64,000 nt of DNA from Atrichornis clamosus (GCA_013400975.1 WBMZ01012047.1:1-64000), one strand, 5' to 3'. Positions 1 through 13,959 are shown, numbered from the stretch's first letter. Program-made: numbers and translations. Notes: generated by a model not told the origin, from the sequence alone.

Positions 1-652
1 ACAGAAGCCACCCCTGTAGTGCCTCCAGGGCGCTACCAAAAACCAGGCTGTGCAAACCCGATACAGGCAGTCACAAGAGCTAGAAGCTTGGAATAGAGAA
101 AGTAAGTCTTGGAGTGAACCAGTGGCGTTTTCCCTGTGTGATTGGACTCTGTCACTGACCCAGAGACCTGCAAGTCTAGGGAAGTAATTTAAAAGTTGTC
201 CTTTAAGGGTAGTCACTGTCAACTACATTAATCTCACCTTTAGAGCTCTAAGCGTCCGGATGTCTAAATGTAAGTTAGTCATTACGGGCACCTGCTTTAA
301 TTGATGGAAACAGACACCTTCAGTGGATCTCTGTCTCTAACCTACCTTGGGATGAAACTAATTTGAGGATGCATTTTTCTCTCTAGTGCTTGTAATAGGA
401 ACCCAAGACTCAGGGCATGTGAATGCTACCTTGCTCACCTTGCTTGAGACTATTATGTGCAAAAATATTGAATTATTATAGCTTGTTTCCTCAGAAAAGG
501 AGGGACAGCGATTGAAATTAGGAGATTAAGGAACAAGGAAGTAAGTAAGAAAGCAAGAGTAAAACAGCTGTACATCAAGTGATTCCTGTCCATTCCATGT
601 GCTGAGAAGTTGACTTTTGCAACTTTTGTAATCCTCTTTGGTTTTTGACTAT
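1..652. other. AT-rich non-coding DNA, nothing recognised
   Basis: No sustained open frame, no known repeat and no RNA gene could be recognised. Short A and T tracts only. Confidence 0.5.
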
Positions 653-789
653 ATGAATAAACCTGTATAAAGTAAATATAAAACTATGTGAACAAAATTA
701 GTCATATTGTTTTTTTTTTTTATGATTAAACCTGTATAAATTAAATATAATACTATGTGAACAAAATTAGTCATATTGTTTTTTTTTTT
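653..789. repeat. 69-bp tandem duplication (two copies)
   Basis: Two adjacent near-identical units, 653-721 and 722-789. Each starts ATGAATAAACCTGTATAAA or a one- or two-base variant of it, passes through ACTATGTGAACAAAATTAG, and ends in a run of T. The copies differ at only a few bases, so the duplication is fairly recent or has been homogenised. The terminal T-run in both copies suggests slippage or unequal pairing at the T-tract as the cause (inference). Confidence 0.9.
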
Positions 790-3588
790 AGATCTTCCCA
801 GTGTTGCAAAAATAATCTGCTAGCAACCTGTCTACATACTGTACAAGGTGAGTTGCTTTGTTTGTGATTCAAAGCTATTTATACAGTAATCTCTTTTTTT
901 TTCTAACATGACTCTTACCTCATGAAGAATACCCTAGTGGTCCAACTTTGCTTACTTCATGGTAAGTCTCACAGGTAAGAGTGCTAAAATTTAGGATATT
1001 TTCTGTCCTTTAGGAGATAGTTTTCATAAATGATGAAATAGAAGAAGGAAATTAAAAACAAGGGAGAAGAAAGGACCCAGTAAATTAGGTGATTACAGGC
1101 CACTATATGCAAAGTGTAGGCTCTTATTTCTGCTTTGAATCTTAGAGCAGAAATCTTAATCTAGAACTAGAGTGCTGTTTTGCTGAGTGCAAAGGCGTAT
1201 CTTCTCTCATTTGGGTTTCTTCCACATGAGACCTGAATCTATTTTCTTCCGATACAGCTTGCAAACAGTTGTTAAAAAATATTTTACAGTAAGAAGATAT
1301 TCTTGATTGGCAGCTAGATGAGAAAGTCATTCTTCATGAAGTGCACCGTCTGATCACCACCATGTAAATACCACAGATTTTAAGAAAAATCATCCTGGTT
1401 AAACTTCTTGTCAATTTTTGACCAGTCTGCATATCAACCAGCCAGGTTGGTTTTTTTTTTCACCCAGCTAATCTCCTGGTTATGTTTTGCCAGTGCAGCA
1501 ACCTAAATTTTAAACAGAACCTGTAATAGAATCTAATGAGGTGAACAGAGATAAGAAAAGAAAACAAGAAATTTATGTTAACAGCACAGCAGTTATCAAA
1601 AGAATGTTACCCTTACTGCATTGTTTAGGCAGATATGCAGTTCAGTAATGCCTTCCTCTTCCCACCCGTGCTTTCTTGGAACCAAGTCACAATTCCTATT
1701 GGGCTTCAGATTTCAATTCTCTGCACTACAGAATTGCATGGTTTTTCTGCACAGTGTGTTTTCAATATGAAACAGAGTATATTTTTGCTCTGTGAAACTT
1801 CCAAATTCTGTCTCCATGCTGGAGGAGTCATTTTGCATTGTGTTCCTGGTCGAATGCCTGAGAAAAACCGTATTCCTAGCTGAGAACTAGATTGCAAGGA
1901 AGCTAATCCTTTTATGTATATACGTTCCTGCTTTCTCATTTCGGACATAGCGAGTATTGATAAGAATCTTGGCATTGCTCTTTGCCTTGACCTTCCATCC
2001 ATATTCATGTGCCAGATGTCATCAGAGAGTTTTTTTCCAGATGTGTATTTTTCTCATATACAGACCATTATAACAATGTGGTCATAATGTGGGGTAGTGG
2101 AATTTGGGCATTACAACTCCAGCAGCCCATCATGGAATTTTTCAGTATGGATTTGAAAGAACCTTTTATTACCTCTCTCCATCCTCAACTGGACTCTTTT
2201 CCTTATAATCACACCACAAAGAGTAAGGTCAGCAAAAACATATGAGGGAGGTTTAACAAGCAGGTTCTTTGAGAATATATTCCAGACTATAAACATGTGA
2301 AACTTTTTGTTTTTTGTTGTGAATGTGCTGCAGGGCTGAAGCCCAACTGCTTTTGCTGAGGTCTGGACATAAATGCTAATATTTTTCTTAGCATTTTGCA
2401 AGAGATCATTGTCCAAATGCATTGTCCAAATAAGCCACAGGAGATATTAACGTGCAATCTGGTGAATTTTAGCATATATCTAGCATGCTAGTACTGTATT
2501 TTAACATGCATACTCATATGTTTTTGGAAACTAAGCTTTCTTCTGTAGGAGAAAAAAAGAAAATAATATAGTATTATGGGTAAAGGATTTCTTTTAAAAC
2601 AGAAAGATATACTTGGAAACAAAACCAGATGTAAAACAATGACTGTGGCTGAAAATTTGTCAATGATTTTTTCCCCAAACGTCACACATAGGTTATTTAT
2701 TGTCCCCTCCACAGCTGGTCAGGGTTGTGATTTTCAGCCTGTGAAACCCCCTACAGCAAGATTTTCTTGTTTATAAAACCTAGCTCTCAATTAAAATCTA
2801 TTTGATATGTTTGTGTGAGGAGTGAGAAACACAGGAACTAAATGAATGAAAAAGAAAGGTTTTTCTTTTTCTTAGTTTGCAAATAGGTCAAAATAACCTT
2901 GAAAGCTTGAACTTGGTTATGGTCAAAAGAAATCTATTCTACTAATACAAGAAACTAATCTCTTCCTTATTTGCTTTTTTTTTTTTCCTTAGAGTACTAA
3001 TATGAACTGTTTTTCTGAAATTTTATTCTGGAATCTTTCTTTCTCCAGTTTTGACAGGCTAACCCTTACTAATAAGAGATGTTTAAGTAATTTTTTTTAA
3101 CCAAAGTAAACATGACTTGCAATCAGACAAGCAATGAAATTTCTTGCAAGCCTGTATCTAAAATTGGGATTGTAGGACACACAAATCTCCCATCTAAATC
3201 CTCATTTTTAGTGAAAGTAACAATAAACTAATTAATTTTGTGTGTTATAAAGTTCCATTTTGTATTATGTCTTGCATTATGCCTTAATCAAACTGTAAAA
3301 TTTCACCTGTTCATACCTATAGAAAAACATATTATTAAAACATAACTTCTGTGTAGTCTTGATTTTAAGATATTGACATATGGTTAATTCTTAATTTGTT
3401 TTTTTATTTGCATGTTTATTTTTTCTTCCCCTGAAGATTTGTACATGGTTTCAATCTGGAAATTGTCTGATACGAAGTTCCAGCTACTGGGTTTTTTTTC
3501 ACCTTTCTTCTCTAGATAAATAGAACTGGATTTTCAAATTTAAAGAATACCTGGAATTTAAAGAATAATGAAAGAATAATTAAGATTA
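790..3588. other. AT-rich non-coding DNA, nothing recognised
   Basis: Only short chance reading frames of about 100 codons or less on either strand, with no family resemblance. There are T-tracts near 893-902, 1449-1459 and 2977-2988, and a 12-bp perfect palindrome CTAGCATGCTAG at 2480-2491. No gene or transposon was recognised. Confidence 0.5.
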
Positions 3589-4140
3589 TCACAGAATTAT
3601 AGAATATTCTGAGTTGGAAGGGACCCACTTGGATCATCAAAGTCCATCTCCTGGTGCTGCATAGAACATCCCCAAGAGCCACACCATGTGCCAAGGGTAT
3701 TGTCCAAATGCTTCTTGAACTCTGTCATGCTGGTGCTGTGACCACTCCCCTGAGGAGTGACAGTTCCAGTGCCCAGCCACCCTTTGTGTGAACATTTTCC
3801 TAGTATCTAACCTAAACTTGCCCTGACACAACTTCATGCCATTGCCTCATGTCCTATCACTGGTCACCAGAAAGAAGGGATCAGTGCCTGCCTCTGCTCT
3901 TCCCTTCACAAGGAAGCTGTAGACTGCAGTGAGGTCTCCCCTCAGATTCCTCTTTTCCAGGCTGAACAGACCTAGTGACTTCAGTCATTCCTCCTATCAC
4001 TTGCCCTCAAGGCCCTTCACCATCTTTGCTGCCCTCTTTGGATGCTCCCTAACAGTTTAAAGTCCTTACATTTAGGTGCCCGAAACTGCACACAGGACTA
4101 GAGGTGAGGCTACATCATCACAGAGTAGAGCAGGTCATCC
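3589..4140 (-). mobile_element. CR1 LINE, 5'-truncated 3' end
   Basis: Chicken-repeat-1 non-LTR retrotransposon in reverse orientation. The + strand begins with TCACAGAATTATAGAATATT followed by CTGAGTTGGAAGGGACCCA, which is the reverse complement of the CR1 3' terminus (octamer tail, then a block reading CCCTTCCAACTC). On the minus strand, about 3837-3637 is the decayed C-terminal end of the CR1 ORF2 reverse transcriptase, with the visible segment FRLDTRKMFTQRV and then a GHWN motif. The region near 4080-4140 (GCCCGAAACTGCACACAGGAC...) matches the usual upstream CR1 body. The 5' part of the element is missing, as is normal for CR1 copies made by target-primed reverse transcription. No intact ORF survives, so the copy is dead. 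The 5' boundary is approximate. Confidence 0.92.
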
Positions 4141-7100
4141 TTCATTCCTTGTGAGAAATGAAATAGTATAAATTCTTGAAGAATCCTCTGCAGACTTATC
4201 TAAAATCTCCCACTGTTACCTTAAAGTCCTATAGAACTTATGAAGCCCAGAAATTGATAAGAATTTTGTTTTGTTTTCCATGATAAAATAAATCCTCCAA
4301 TTTGTTCATGACATCACTTTCATACATCAAATCATCACACTGTTTCTTATTGTGTTGGTTCCAAATATACCTAACATATGCCCCTTTTTTTTTTAATATC
4401 AGAAACTTAAATCAGAAATCCCAGATATATTAGGGAACTATATTGCATTTATGCAATTGTCTGTATCAACCAAACTATAATCTCAGTCAAATAATGGAAT
4501 CCCTTTTGCTCTCACAAATTGTCTTCCATAAAAATATGTTGATGTAAAATCATAAATACTGTATCTCTATGAATTAATTCCCACTCAATTCTATCCACAT
4601 ATGTTTTCATTATTTAGCCCAGAATTAGATTCAGGCCAGCTAGCTTACGCTTACCCAGGTAATTTCATTTGCCCTTTTAAATACTGCCCCCAACCATTCC
4701 ACTTAAAATTTCTCTGCTTTTCAAAGATGTATCAAAAACTTGTTATCCTGTAACAAGACCAGGAATTGTTTTCCTGCTTCTTTCAGGACTCTGGGTTGCA
4801 GGACTAAATGGACAGACTTAGATTTAATCCTGCAACCAAGTGTTTCTCAGTCACATGCTGTATATGTGCTTCCAACTTGGCTCCAAACAACCCCCAAACT
4901 TGATTATTGCCCTTTTGTTTTTTCTGTTTTTCCAGTGGAAAACGTTTTTGAAACAGCTACCAATCTAACTGTTTGAGAAAAAGTAGCAGGTAAGTGCAGA
5001 GCAGCAGACAGAGGCAGAACACAGAGAAACCACGTTAGGTCACCAGGAGAGAGGTTGACCTCGGCACGCTGGGCTGCTGAACCACTGCCAATCTCTGGCA
5101 GGCATCACAGAAAAGGAGCATTTCAAGATGGATTTGAAGGACAATAAGTAACTGAAGGAATCTAGGTCCCTGACTAAGCATTTTCTGAGTGATATAACAT
5201 CAAAGAAATAGAAATTGGGACATGGAAGGGGCAGAGCCAGTCCTTGTCACGTCTTCACTAAATTGTGGGTAGTATAGTTTTTGTTGAATCACTTAGCAAC
5301 ATGCTGGCTGACAAGTTTTTAGGGGTTTTTGGGGGTTGTTTGTTTTTGGTTTTGGTTTTGTTTTTTTTTTAAATAAGTTTAAACCTCCTCTTGTACAATT
5401 AGCATTTTTCAAGTGGAGCTGAGTTAGTTGAAGCAGATGGTTTATCTTTTTTGGTAGTGCTTCTAGTTGGACAAATGAGACTTATTTCTACATCTTCCTC
5501 TCTGTTGCAGTGCCTACAAAGTCATTCCACATTTTACGCACCGTGTTTTGACTTATTTAATGCAGGCGTACTTTCCCTGCAGTAAACATGATTACCCAAA
5601 TACTTTAACTAGAGAGCTTCTGCTTTCCTCTCTGGTATAATTAGTCACACTGCACTCACACTGCATTTAAAGGGGGGAAAAAACCCACACATGGAGCATC
5701 TTGCAAATGTGCCTATAATCCCATACAGCTGCTTTCTTCACTTTATTCTTTTTTGACTGCTTATAGAACAAAATTGCTGCAGCTGGGCAGAAAACTGAGC
5801 AAAGTTGCAAAGGCACCTCTCCTTTCTTTTCTTTGTGGAATCCACCCATTCAGGTGTCGAGGGATAGCTCTTGATTAGCAATAGCTTAACATGGGGCTAA
5901 GTTTTCTTGGATTCTAGCATTGAATAACTTGGCAGGATTTCTATTAGGTTTGAATTTCAAAGCCAAAAGAGTGATCTGAGATCGCATACTGGCAGTTCCA
6001 CAGTGGTAATTTCCATGTTAAAAGAATACTTATCACCAGCACCACAGCGAAAGAGGCAGCTTTACACAGAAAGGGCCTCTTGTGAAATTAATTTGGTGTT
6101 TAGTTTATTAAGAAGCTGTTTCCAAATGTGCTTTTTTTAGTTTCTTGTAAAGAAAACTCTTTCTAATTCTGCTGATATTTTGAAGGCAAAGATTTGGTTG
6201 TTTAAAAAATGTTTACAAAAATTCTGCTGAACAGGTTTTTCATTTATGTGGCCAGCATGCTTTCTAATTCCCACTTGCTAGAGATGGAAAGGGGAATGAT
6301 CAGTGTAGATTCAGTAATATATGGTCTAGATCAGTTTGGCTTCTCTAAGTTCAGTAGGTGACTTGTTTAAGTTATTGATGGAATTACCATTAGTAAACTT
6401 AGAAGAATAACTTGCTTGGCAAAAGAAGTTCTAGATAAGGAGGGAAAGGTGCATTTGTTAAGGAAAAAAACCCCAACAGTCTATCTAAATCTGTTGCATG
6501 TAATATAAGTTGAAGTCTAATATAGGTGAGCTAAACAATGTCCTAGTCTTTGCTTATTTCTATCTATTAATTCTAAATGAACTTCAGGCAACTTGTTCAG
6601 ATGGAGTTGTCTAAAGTCAACTGAGATTAATTCTACCCTTTGGTTTTTCTTTTCCTCTAACATTAACTTGTTATCTTGCCTCCAAGGAGTCACATCCACC
6701 CAATGTCTTGTCTGTTTGGACAGAGACCTCTTCTGATACAAGGCAATCTTGTCCTGTATGCTGGTACAGAGCTCAGTCCTTATAGAAGAAATAGGAGACC
6801 TTAGCTTTCGTGGAAGAGTTAATGTACCTTAAGGAAGAAGCAATCAACAGACATTAACTTGTGATCACAAGCACAGGAGTTGTATCTTCGATGGACACGT
6901 TAAAAGAAGGGTAAAAGCTTCATGGAGAGCTCTCCATCTGTTACTAGAATCAACAAGGGGACAGAGCGGAAAACATATTAACACAGAATGCTCTCTAAGC
7001 AACATTTATCCTACACAGAAAAAGAAAAAGCCAAAAAGAACAAAACGTGTCTTATATCGGGACTTCTTCAAGCTCTGGAAAAAAAAAAATCCATATCTGA

Positions 7101-7899
7101 CTGCATTTACCAATGCATACCTTGTTCCTCGTGGCCCATTTAAAAACAGACCACCTTCTAGAGTAATAGAGATTACTGCAACACATGTATTACAGCCTTT
7201 ACGCCTCTGAGATGAATGTTAGCACAAAAAAGCAATATGCTGGACAAAATATGCAGGGAGCTAAATAGCTCTTCAGTGGTTGCAGGGGATCATTTCATTC
7301 AGTAAGAAAGGAGCAGATGAAATGGCAAAGGCAGAAATGAAAGTGTTAAAGGAAGAAGGGAGTGGGATTGGGATTGTCAAGAAGATACAGCTGAGATGTG
7401 GGATCAGAGAAACAAAAATCTCTCGTATTAATAAAGAAGAAAACCTATCACATGATAGATAAATAAATGAGCTTAAGAATTTCTGACTTTGAGGAAGGAG
7501 ATTGCAAAGTTTCTGAACTACCTTCTCATAATTTAAACAATTTTTAAAATATATTTTAGAAGATAGCGCAGCTAGAAGAAATGTATCTCTGTAGTACAGA
7601 TAAATGTTTTTATATTATGCAGTATTCAAAGAGATATTTCCAAAACATTTAGAAGATAAACTTTTTATTCATTTAAAAGAACTATATTCAGAAGATGGCA
7701 AATGATTATTTTATAAGTACAATTTTATTAGTAGAGTTGTATTATTAGAATTATTATCTTCCTCTCCTGCCTGATTCGTTGTTATAACCTTTCTCTGTTT
7801 GTCTATTTTGGAACTTTTTTCCTTTAGTTTAAAAAAGGTATCTGCTCATTCTCCACATTTTCTCCAAAGCAGAATACAAATCCAGTAAACATTAGGACT
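4141..7899. other. AT-rich non-coding DNA, nothing recognised
   Basis: No gene recognised. Contains a G/T-rich stretch at about 5316-5370 (runs of G4-G5 between T-runs), an A7-CCCC junction at 6464-6474 and a 14-bp AT palindrome TAAAATATATTTTA at 7545-7558. All open frames are below 80 codons and without motifs. Confidence 0.5.
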
Positions 7900-8110
7900 G
7901 AACTCTCAACCCAACTCTGTAAAAGTAGAATCATAATTAGGCAAAGTTAGTTTGTCTGCTGCTGTGTGTAAACAAGTTGAATAACTTCATTATTTTCAAG
8001 CTTTGCCCCTACATTAGAATAATTCACACTACTTCAGGGAAATGACACCTGCTAATTAACCACAAGCAGACAAAGCACTTTAACAGCCATAATCAGTCAT
8101 TTTCTCCTGC
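7900..8110. promoter_or_regulatory. Possible conserved non-coding element
   Basis: A mixed-composition block in otherwise A/T-run-rich DNA. It contains a forkhead-type word (TGTAAACA near 7966), a CTAATTAA homeodomain core near 8052 and an AACCACA RUNX-type word right next to it. The density of such words is the only evidence. No alignment was available, so calling it an enhancer is inference. It is followed at 8134-8190 by A-rich low-complexity sequence. Confidence 0.2.
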
Positions 8111-11100
8111 AGTTTTAAAAAGATTTTAAAAAACATACACCAAAAAAAACCAAAGTAAAAAAAAAAAAGATGAAAAGAAGAAAAGATCAAAACCTTTGTG
8201 ACAAGATGTTTCCATGAATCATCCTCTTGAGGAAACCTTACTGGTTGAAGTAGATTCAACTATAATAAGTCACATATCTGTTCAGAATAGGAATTAAGTA
8301 AAGTCACATATATACTCTGTTGTATTTTATACAGACACCTGTTTGGGACTTTGCTCCAACTAAAAGTAGATACCTAAAGTGGTCAGTATATATAGTCAAT
8401 ATGTATTTATTGAATGACTCATTCCTAACAGAGGTTTCTATAATTGTGGACCAGTAACTTCCCAAATTCCCTCCCTTTCCATTGACCAACCTTGCCTTTG
8501 GCGTACACGTCAGCACTGCAGATAACTGAAGTTAAGTGGCATGAATCACAACCCAACAATCCTGTCCCCAAATAATTTACATGCAACATGCACAAAAGAA
8601 ATGAATTATTTGCAAAATGAAATATTATTCCTATTTTACACTGAGAAGATGCAGTATGAAAAATGAATCTCCTACACATGAGTTCAGTGAAACTCTGTAA
8701 TGAAATGAGAAGCTAATCCCAAACTGCTGGTGCCCTGCTTCAGGAACACCATACTTCTAGTTATGCCTTTTTCCCCTCTGCTTTCACATTCTAAGACCCT
8801 GCAGAATTGTTGTTTCAATTGTATTTTTAAGAGCTCCTATAAATCCTGATTTCTCAATTCATTTGCAATAATTTAGGAAGTATTTTACATCTCCTGGTGG
8901 GCTACTGCATTAAGCAAAGCTGTGTCGATACTCTCCAGAACTGAGTGAAAAGGTTGAACCGGCAAAGCCTTCTTGTTGTTCTCTCATTCACTCAATACCT
9001 ATGTTGTGTGGGAAAGATCTGCTTTCTGGGACATACTAGGAAGATGCCAAAAGTGGAAGACATATAAGAAAATGGTTTCACAGTAATTAATAGTTGGAAA
9101 ATTAAATATAAAATCACAAAAAACAGATATTGAAGCCTCAGTTCTACAGTAGTATAGAGAAGAAAATGAGCCCTGGGGAAAAGTGCTGAAACAACAAAAG
9201 GAAGTATGGAAATCCATTTGAGGAATTGAGATTGTGAATGTTATTCACAAAGTAGAAGGTGACTCCAAGGACAAAGAAAAAAGACACAGCCTTTCCAGAC
9301 ATATGATAAGAGAAGTGAGCATATTTGATATATTTCTATTGTATGAGTAAGAACAAGGTAGCCACTATAATAAGGAGATGCTCAACAGGCTGCAGGGCTA
9401 TGCAGTCTTTTTCCCATCACACAACTTGGAGCATGTCAGGCAATTTCAGTGTCAGACTTTTCATCCCTTGACCCCAGTGGACATCTCCAGAGATGTACTG
9501 ACCATTGTTATTTTTGTAGGTATCTGCATAACTTTTAACAATCCTTGATCCAAGTTAGAACAGCCTTTATCAAAAAAAGTAATTTTCTAAACCACAGCTA
9601 CATGTATTGCCACAACATAGTTATGATAGCTTTGATCAGCTTCTGGAAGAGTGTGTATGTTGTGCTTGCTTGAGATGGCAGGAGACAGAAAGTTTTCACT
9701 AATCATTAAGGAGCTACCAGGAAATCTCACTCTTCAGATCTCTTAAAGGGTTTCTTGTGACCTTTGCTTTGGGAAATTCTGATATCTCCACTGCAAGGCT
9801 TTGTAATTTGGCATGTGAAACCTCTGCAGGTGAGAGTAGTACATTTCCTTTCCGTGGTGAAATTTCACACAGATTGGCTGAGCTGTGTAGTGTTACCTTT
9901 TCCAGGAAAATATTATTGATTGCTGCTTACCTAGAATGCTCCAGAGAACTTCATGTAAGATACTGCCAAAAACCAGCAGGTGAACTGAAGCCAATAGCAC
10001 TGTTCTGGGAACACTGGATGGAATGTCTGGTTGTCCTTCATGACAGATAGTGACCCAGACTTTCTTATCTTCATGTCTTGCACTCACAATATAGTGACAA
10101 GATGACCACTTCTTCCTTGGACAGCTTTTTGTAAAGGAAGCCCTGTTGCTGAGGGACAGAGAACTGATCTGGACAGACATAAGACACTGATAGTCTGTGC
10201 TGTGACACTGTGGATGATCAGGATTTTTTGGTGTGTAACAGTGTTGAGTTCTATCTTTTCTCTACCAAAATGCATGCAGAGGTATTCTTAAAGGAACATT
10301 ATACGTTGCAAAGTCCAAGTGTCAGCATGGGATCTGTGGTGATGGGATGCTAACTTAGAGGATCGCAGGCATTTGACAAGACCTCATTTGTCCAGTACAC
10401 AGAGGATGCTCTCAGTTCACATACCCATTCTTCACTTATTACTTGGCACCATTTAATTGAAGCTGTGTTTCCTCTGTGATCCTCGAGCTATATAAGCTCA
10501 CGCAATTCCTACAGATTAGGATACTTTAGTAACAACTGAATATTACTGTATAACAACAGTTCAGAGAGTTAATAATTTTCCATTTGGTTTCCCCAAGAGT
10601 TCATCACAAAATTATTCCAGGTCTGCTTTGATGAAAAGAGTCAAGTCCTTGCAGGCGAAATCCTGGCAGCATACAGAATAGTCATAGTTTCCATTTTTAA
10701 TTCTGCATTTCCTGTTGCATGTATTTACTCTCTAGCCATTTTGTTTAGATGATGAAATACAGCACATTTAAACAAAAATTAAGAAGGTCTACAGACTTGC
10801 AAACCTACATGAATACTTGCAGCCAAACAAACCATGCAACTCAAAACCCACCAAAGAGGTTGCATAAGGCCTGAATCACTGAAGGCTATATAAAGTTTAG
10901 AGAACTGAAGAAAATAGTTGTGACAGTTTGATATAGGCCAGCTATTTGACATATGATCAATGTAGAATCCAAAGTGTGATTGGTAAGGTAGGCTCAGTAA
11001 GGAAGTACAATTAATTATCTATATGAATTGTTGTAGTTATTTCCTCTTCCATTCTTTTCTGAGAACTCTGCAGTATCTTTTTCAGCTTAAGTTTAATGTG

Positions 11101-13754
11101 CTATATAGGATGGGTAAGTGTTGTAGTCATGAGATGGAAATGGCCATGTGTTGCAACACATAACTTTTGTGTTCTTTCATATAATCAGAAATGAAATAAT
11201 CAAGATTTATTGTCCTTTTGGTCATATTAAGAGGTTGATATATACAGCCCTTGAGTACTTCCATGTGTGTTCCCTCTTAGATAAAATGCACATCACTGTT
11301 GCAGGTGACTGAACAGTGGTTACAACGTAAATTATTTAAGGCTTAAAAATGAGATGACGTTTGAAATATGTCATTGTTAATTTCAAAAAATATGATTGCT
11401 TTGATGTTATTCCCACCCACACATGTCTAACTTTGTCCATCTACCTATTTCAATCTTTCTTTTTTTACCCTAGAGGAACTTTGTCATCCTCCTCAACTGC
11501 CATCTTCATTTAATAATGAAAGGAACAACAGAATATGCAGGCCTCAAGAAGCTGTGAAAAATATAATCCAGGTTCTGCTGCAATAAAGAAATAAGAAGGC
11601 ATAATGTGGAACAGTCTCTAAACACTCATTTGTCTGAATAACCCACTTATATCAATCAAATTACTGCAGTGATTAAAAGAATAAAAATAATAGCAATATT
11701 GATTTAGAATTAGTGTAATAATTGGACTTTTAGGCTCCTTTCGTGTTAATCTGATCAAACAATCAGCAATGAGTTCCTTGGATTGCTGTGAAACTAGCTG
11801 ACTTGGTTAAACTGGCATGGTTCTTCCAGTGCTCACAGCAAAGACAGTGATTTTTTTTGGTGACTGTGGAGCTTGTTCTCGCCAGGTCTTTATCACCCTT
11901 GGTAAAATCTTTTCTTCCTGGCTGGACAGTGCATGTGCTGGCATGAAGATGAGGATGCACCAGATTAGGACTTACTGTGCCTGCTGGCTGAGATCACACC
12001 CACAAAACAGCAGCAGAGCTGCCACTGCCCCCCTATTCTCTGAGACAGTAACCTAAACTACCTTAGCACATTGCTTCAAAATGCATTGCAAATATAGTAT
12101 CCATGCAGCAGGCTTTAATAAAATAACCACCCTACTCCCTGTGCCCTGATCCCTGTGAAAAGAGTACAGGCACTAGAAGGGAGCTGCAGTGCTCCCAGAC
12201 AGTTGTACTGGAGTACATCTGCCCTGCAGGTACCTACAGCCAGAGCTGTTCCAGGCTTGGGGTACATTTACTTCACCTAACCCAAAGTTTCAGCTGTTTA
12301 AATCTCAGGAAGTTATCATACCTGTCACTTTTAAGGAAACAAAAAGACTTAACTGTAATCAGAAATAAATAATTACTTCTAGACTCCAAGATGAGAAGGG
12401 CTGAGAAAAATAATTTGGAATTGAAATAACTTTCCACTGACAATAAATTTGACTTTACAGAAGCTGATGAACTGCCCAGTGCCAGCCAAGCGTTGGGCCT
12501 GGAACTGTAAGCTGCCCTTTGTATCTTGTGACGCAATATTGAATTAGCATAGAACATAAGTCTTTCTATTATGATTATATATTATGAGTGAGTGCATAAG
12601 ATTTTGTAGATATATAGTTGCCTCTCATAAAACCTGAGCTTTGGCAGCTGGAATGTCATGTTTTCTCACATTGTGGTTGTTTTTGAAGAACAATAGTTAC
12701 TTTACAATATAGGTAGCCAAATGATGCGTGTGTGTGTAGCTTACATATTGATACAAATAGTGCTTTACAAAACCAAGATTCAGGTTTATGAGCATATAAG
12801 ATAACCACCAAATATTTGCAGCCTTTTTGTACCCTCTTTGAATGCTTTGGCGTTTTGCAATTTCAGTTTCCCAATGCATCTAAAAGAAATTTGGCAATAG
12901 TATGTATTTTGTAGTTTCATCTTGGAAAGATAAATACATCTGAGAAATTAATAGATTATTACATTGCATTTAATTATTTACTGTTGAAAGAGTACAAAGT
13001 TGTAGGAGCTAGAAACTGGAATAAACCTTGGTAATGCTTTACATTGCTTTTTCACTGTAATGAAGATAAAAATAAAATCAGAATATATTTCCACGAAAAA
13101 AAAACCCCAAATAAAATGGACCAAGAAAGATGACACCTTTCCTTCTCTCTAGTTGTAGAAAGACATCCAGATTCTCGAAAACCTTGATCCCTTAGCAGTT
13201 AGCAATTTATAAGTGAATACAGTCCAAGCCATTAGAACAGTATAAGCAGAGCAAGGAAGAGAAAATTCAGCACTTGCTGTCAGACCTTGTATGGAAATAA
13301 AAGTGCAAGAAAGAAGCAGAGCTCAAAAAGAATACTTGATTGATTTGTAAGAACTTTTTTTTGGTCAGGCTTGCAGTTCTTTCAAAGAAACAGCATATGT
13401 CTTTCTCAGGTATTTCTGGGTGCTCTGCTCTGTTGCTGAAGCCTTAGCAGACTGCTAACAATAAGCCCAGAGTGGATTCAAAATGCTGTTGTTTAAACAT
13501 CCCCTAGTCCTGTACATACTGCTCATTCTGCATGCTGGAAATGGAATACAATTCCTCTTTTCTTGAAAAGTGTGTTCCTAACATATACTAGATGCCTGCT
13601 CTTCTGATTTGGAACATCTAAACTCTCACTTCATGAACAGTCATGAGTCAAAAACTGAAGAATATTATTGGCACGTTCTGAGTCATATTGCTATTTTAAT
13701 AACTACACATTACACTTGCACAGATTCTCACAAGAGAATGAATTACCTCAAGAC
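8111..13754. other. AT-rich non-coding DNA, nothing recognised
   Basis: A-rich low-complexity sequence at 8134-8190 and an A9-CCCC junction at 13096-13108. Open frames reach only about 97 codons (9757-10050, + strand; 9893-10180 on the other strand overlaps it) and show no domain, signal or family resemblance. No repeat family could be named here. Confidence 0.5.
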
Positions 13755-13816
13755 AAAAAAAGAAAAAAAAAAGAAAGAAAAAGAGGACAGAAAGAAAGAG
13801 GGGAAAAAAAAAAAAG
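13755..13816. repeat. Polypurine (A/G) low-complexity tract
   Basis: About 62 bases of almost pure A and G on the + strand, broken by a single C at 13788. It mixes AAAG and GAAA units with long A-runs. On the + strand it gives a Lys/Glu-rich open frame that is clearly an artefact of the repeat. Such tracts can form triplex DNA, which is established chemistry, but no function is shown here. Confidence 0.9.
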
Positions 13817-13959
13817 CATGGTAGATGTTTTCCTAATCTTCTAACTCAAATATTATATAAAATCTTTCTGAAAATATATTTTTGATTACTAGTAGTCTTT
13901 CTGTGGCCATTAAAATAAATGTGTCTAATGAATTTATTTCATTTATCTGAATTTTCTGT

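Noticed and set aside
2480..2491. 12-bp palindrome CTAGCATGCTAG
   Set aside because: Palindromes of this length are expected by chance in a window this size; no supporting context.
6030..6060. Possible RE1/NRSE silencer (CACCAGCACCACAGCG)
   Set aside because: Only the left half resembles the REST site; the GGACAG half is missing.
13609..13824. Lys/Glu-rich C-terminal ORF
   Set aside because: The charged tail is the polypurine tract read as codons.
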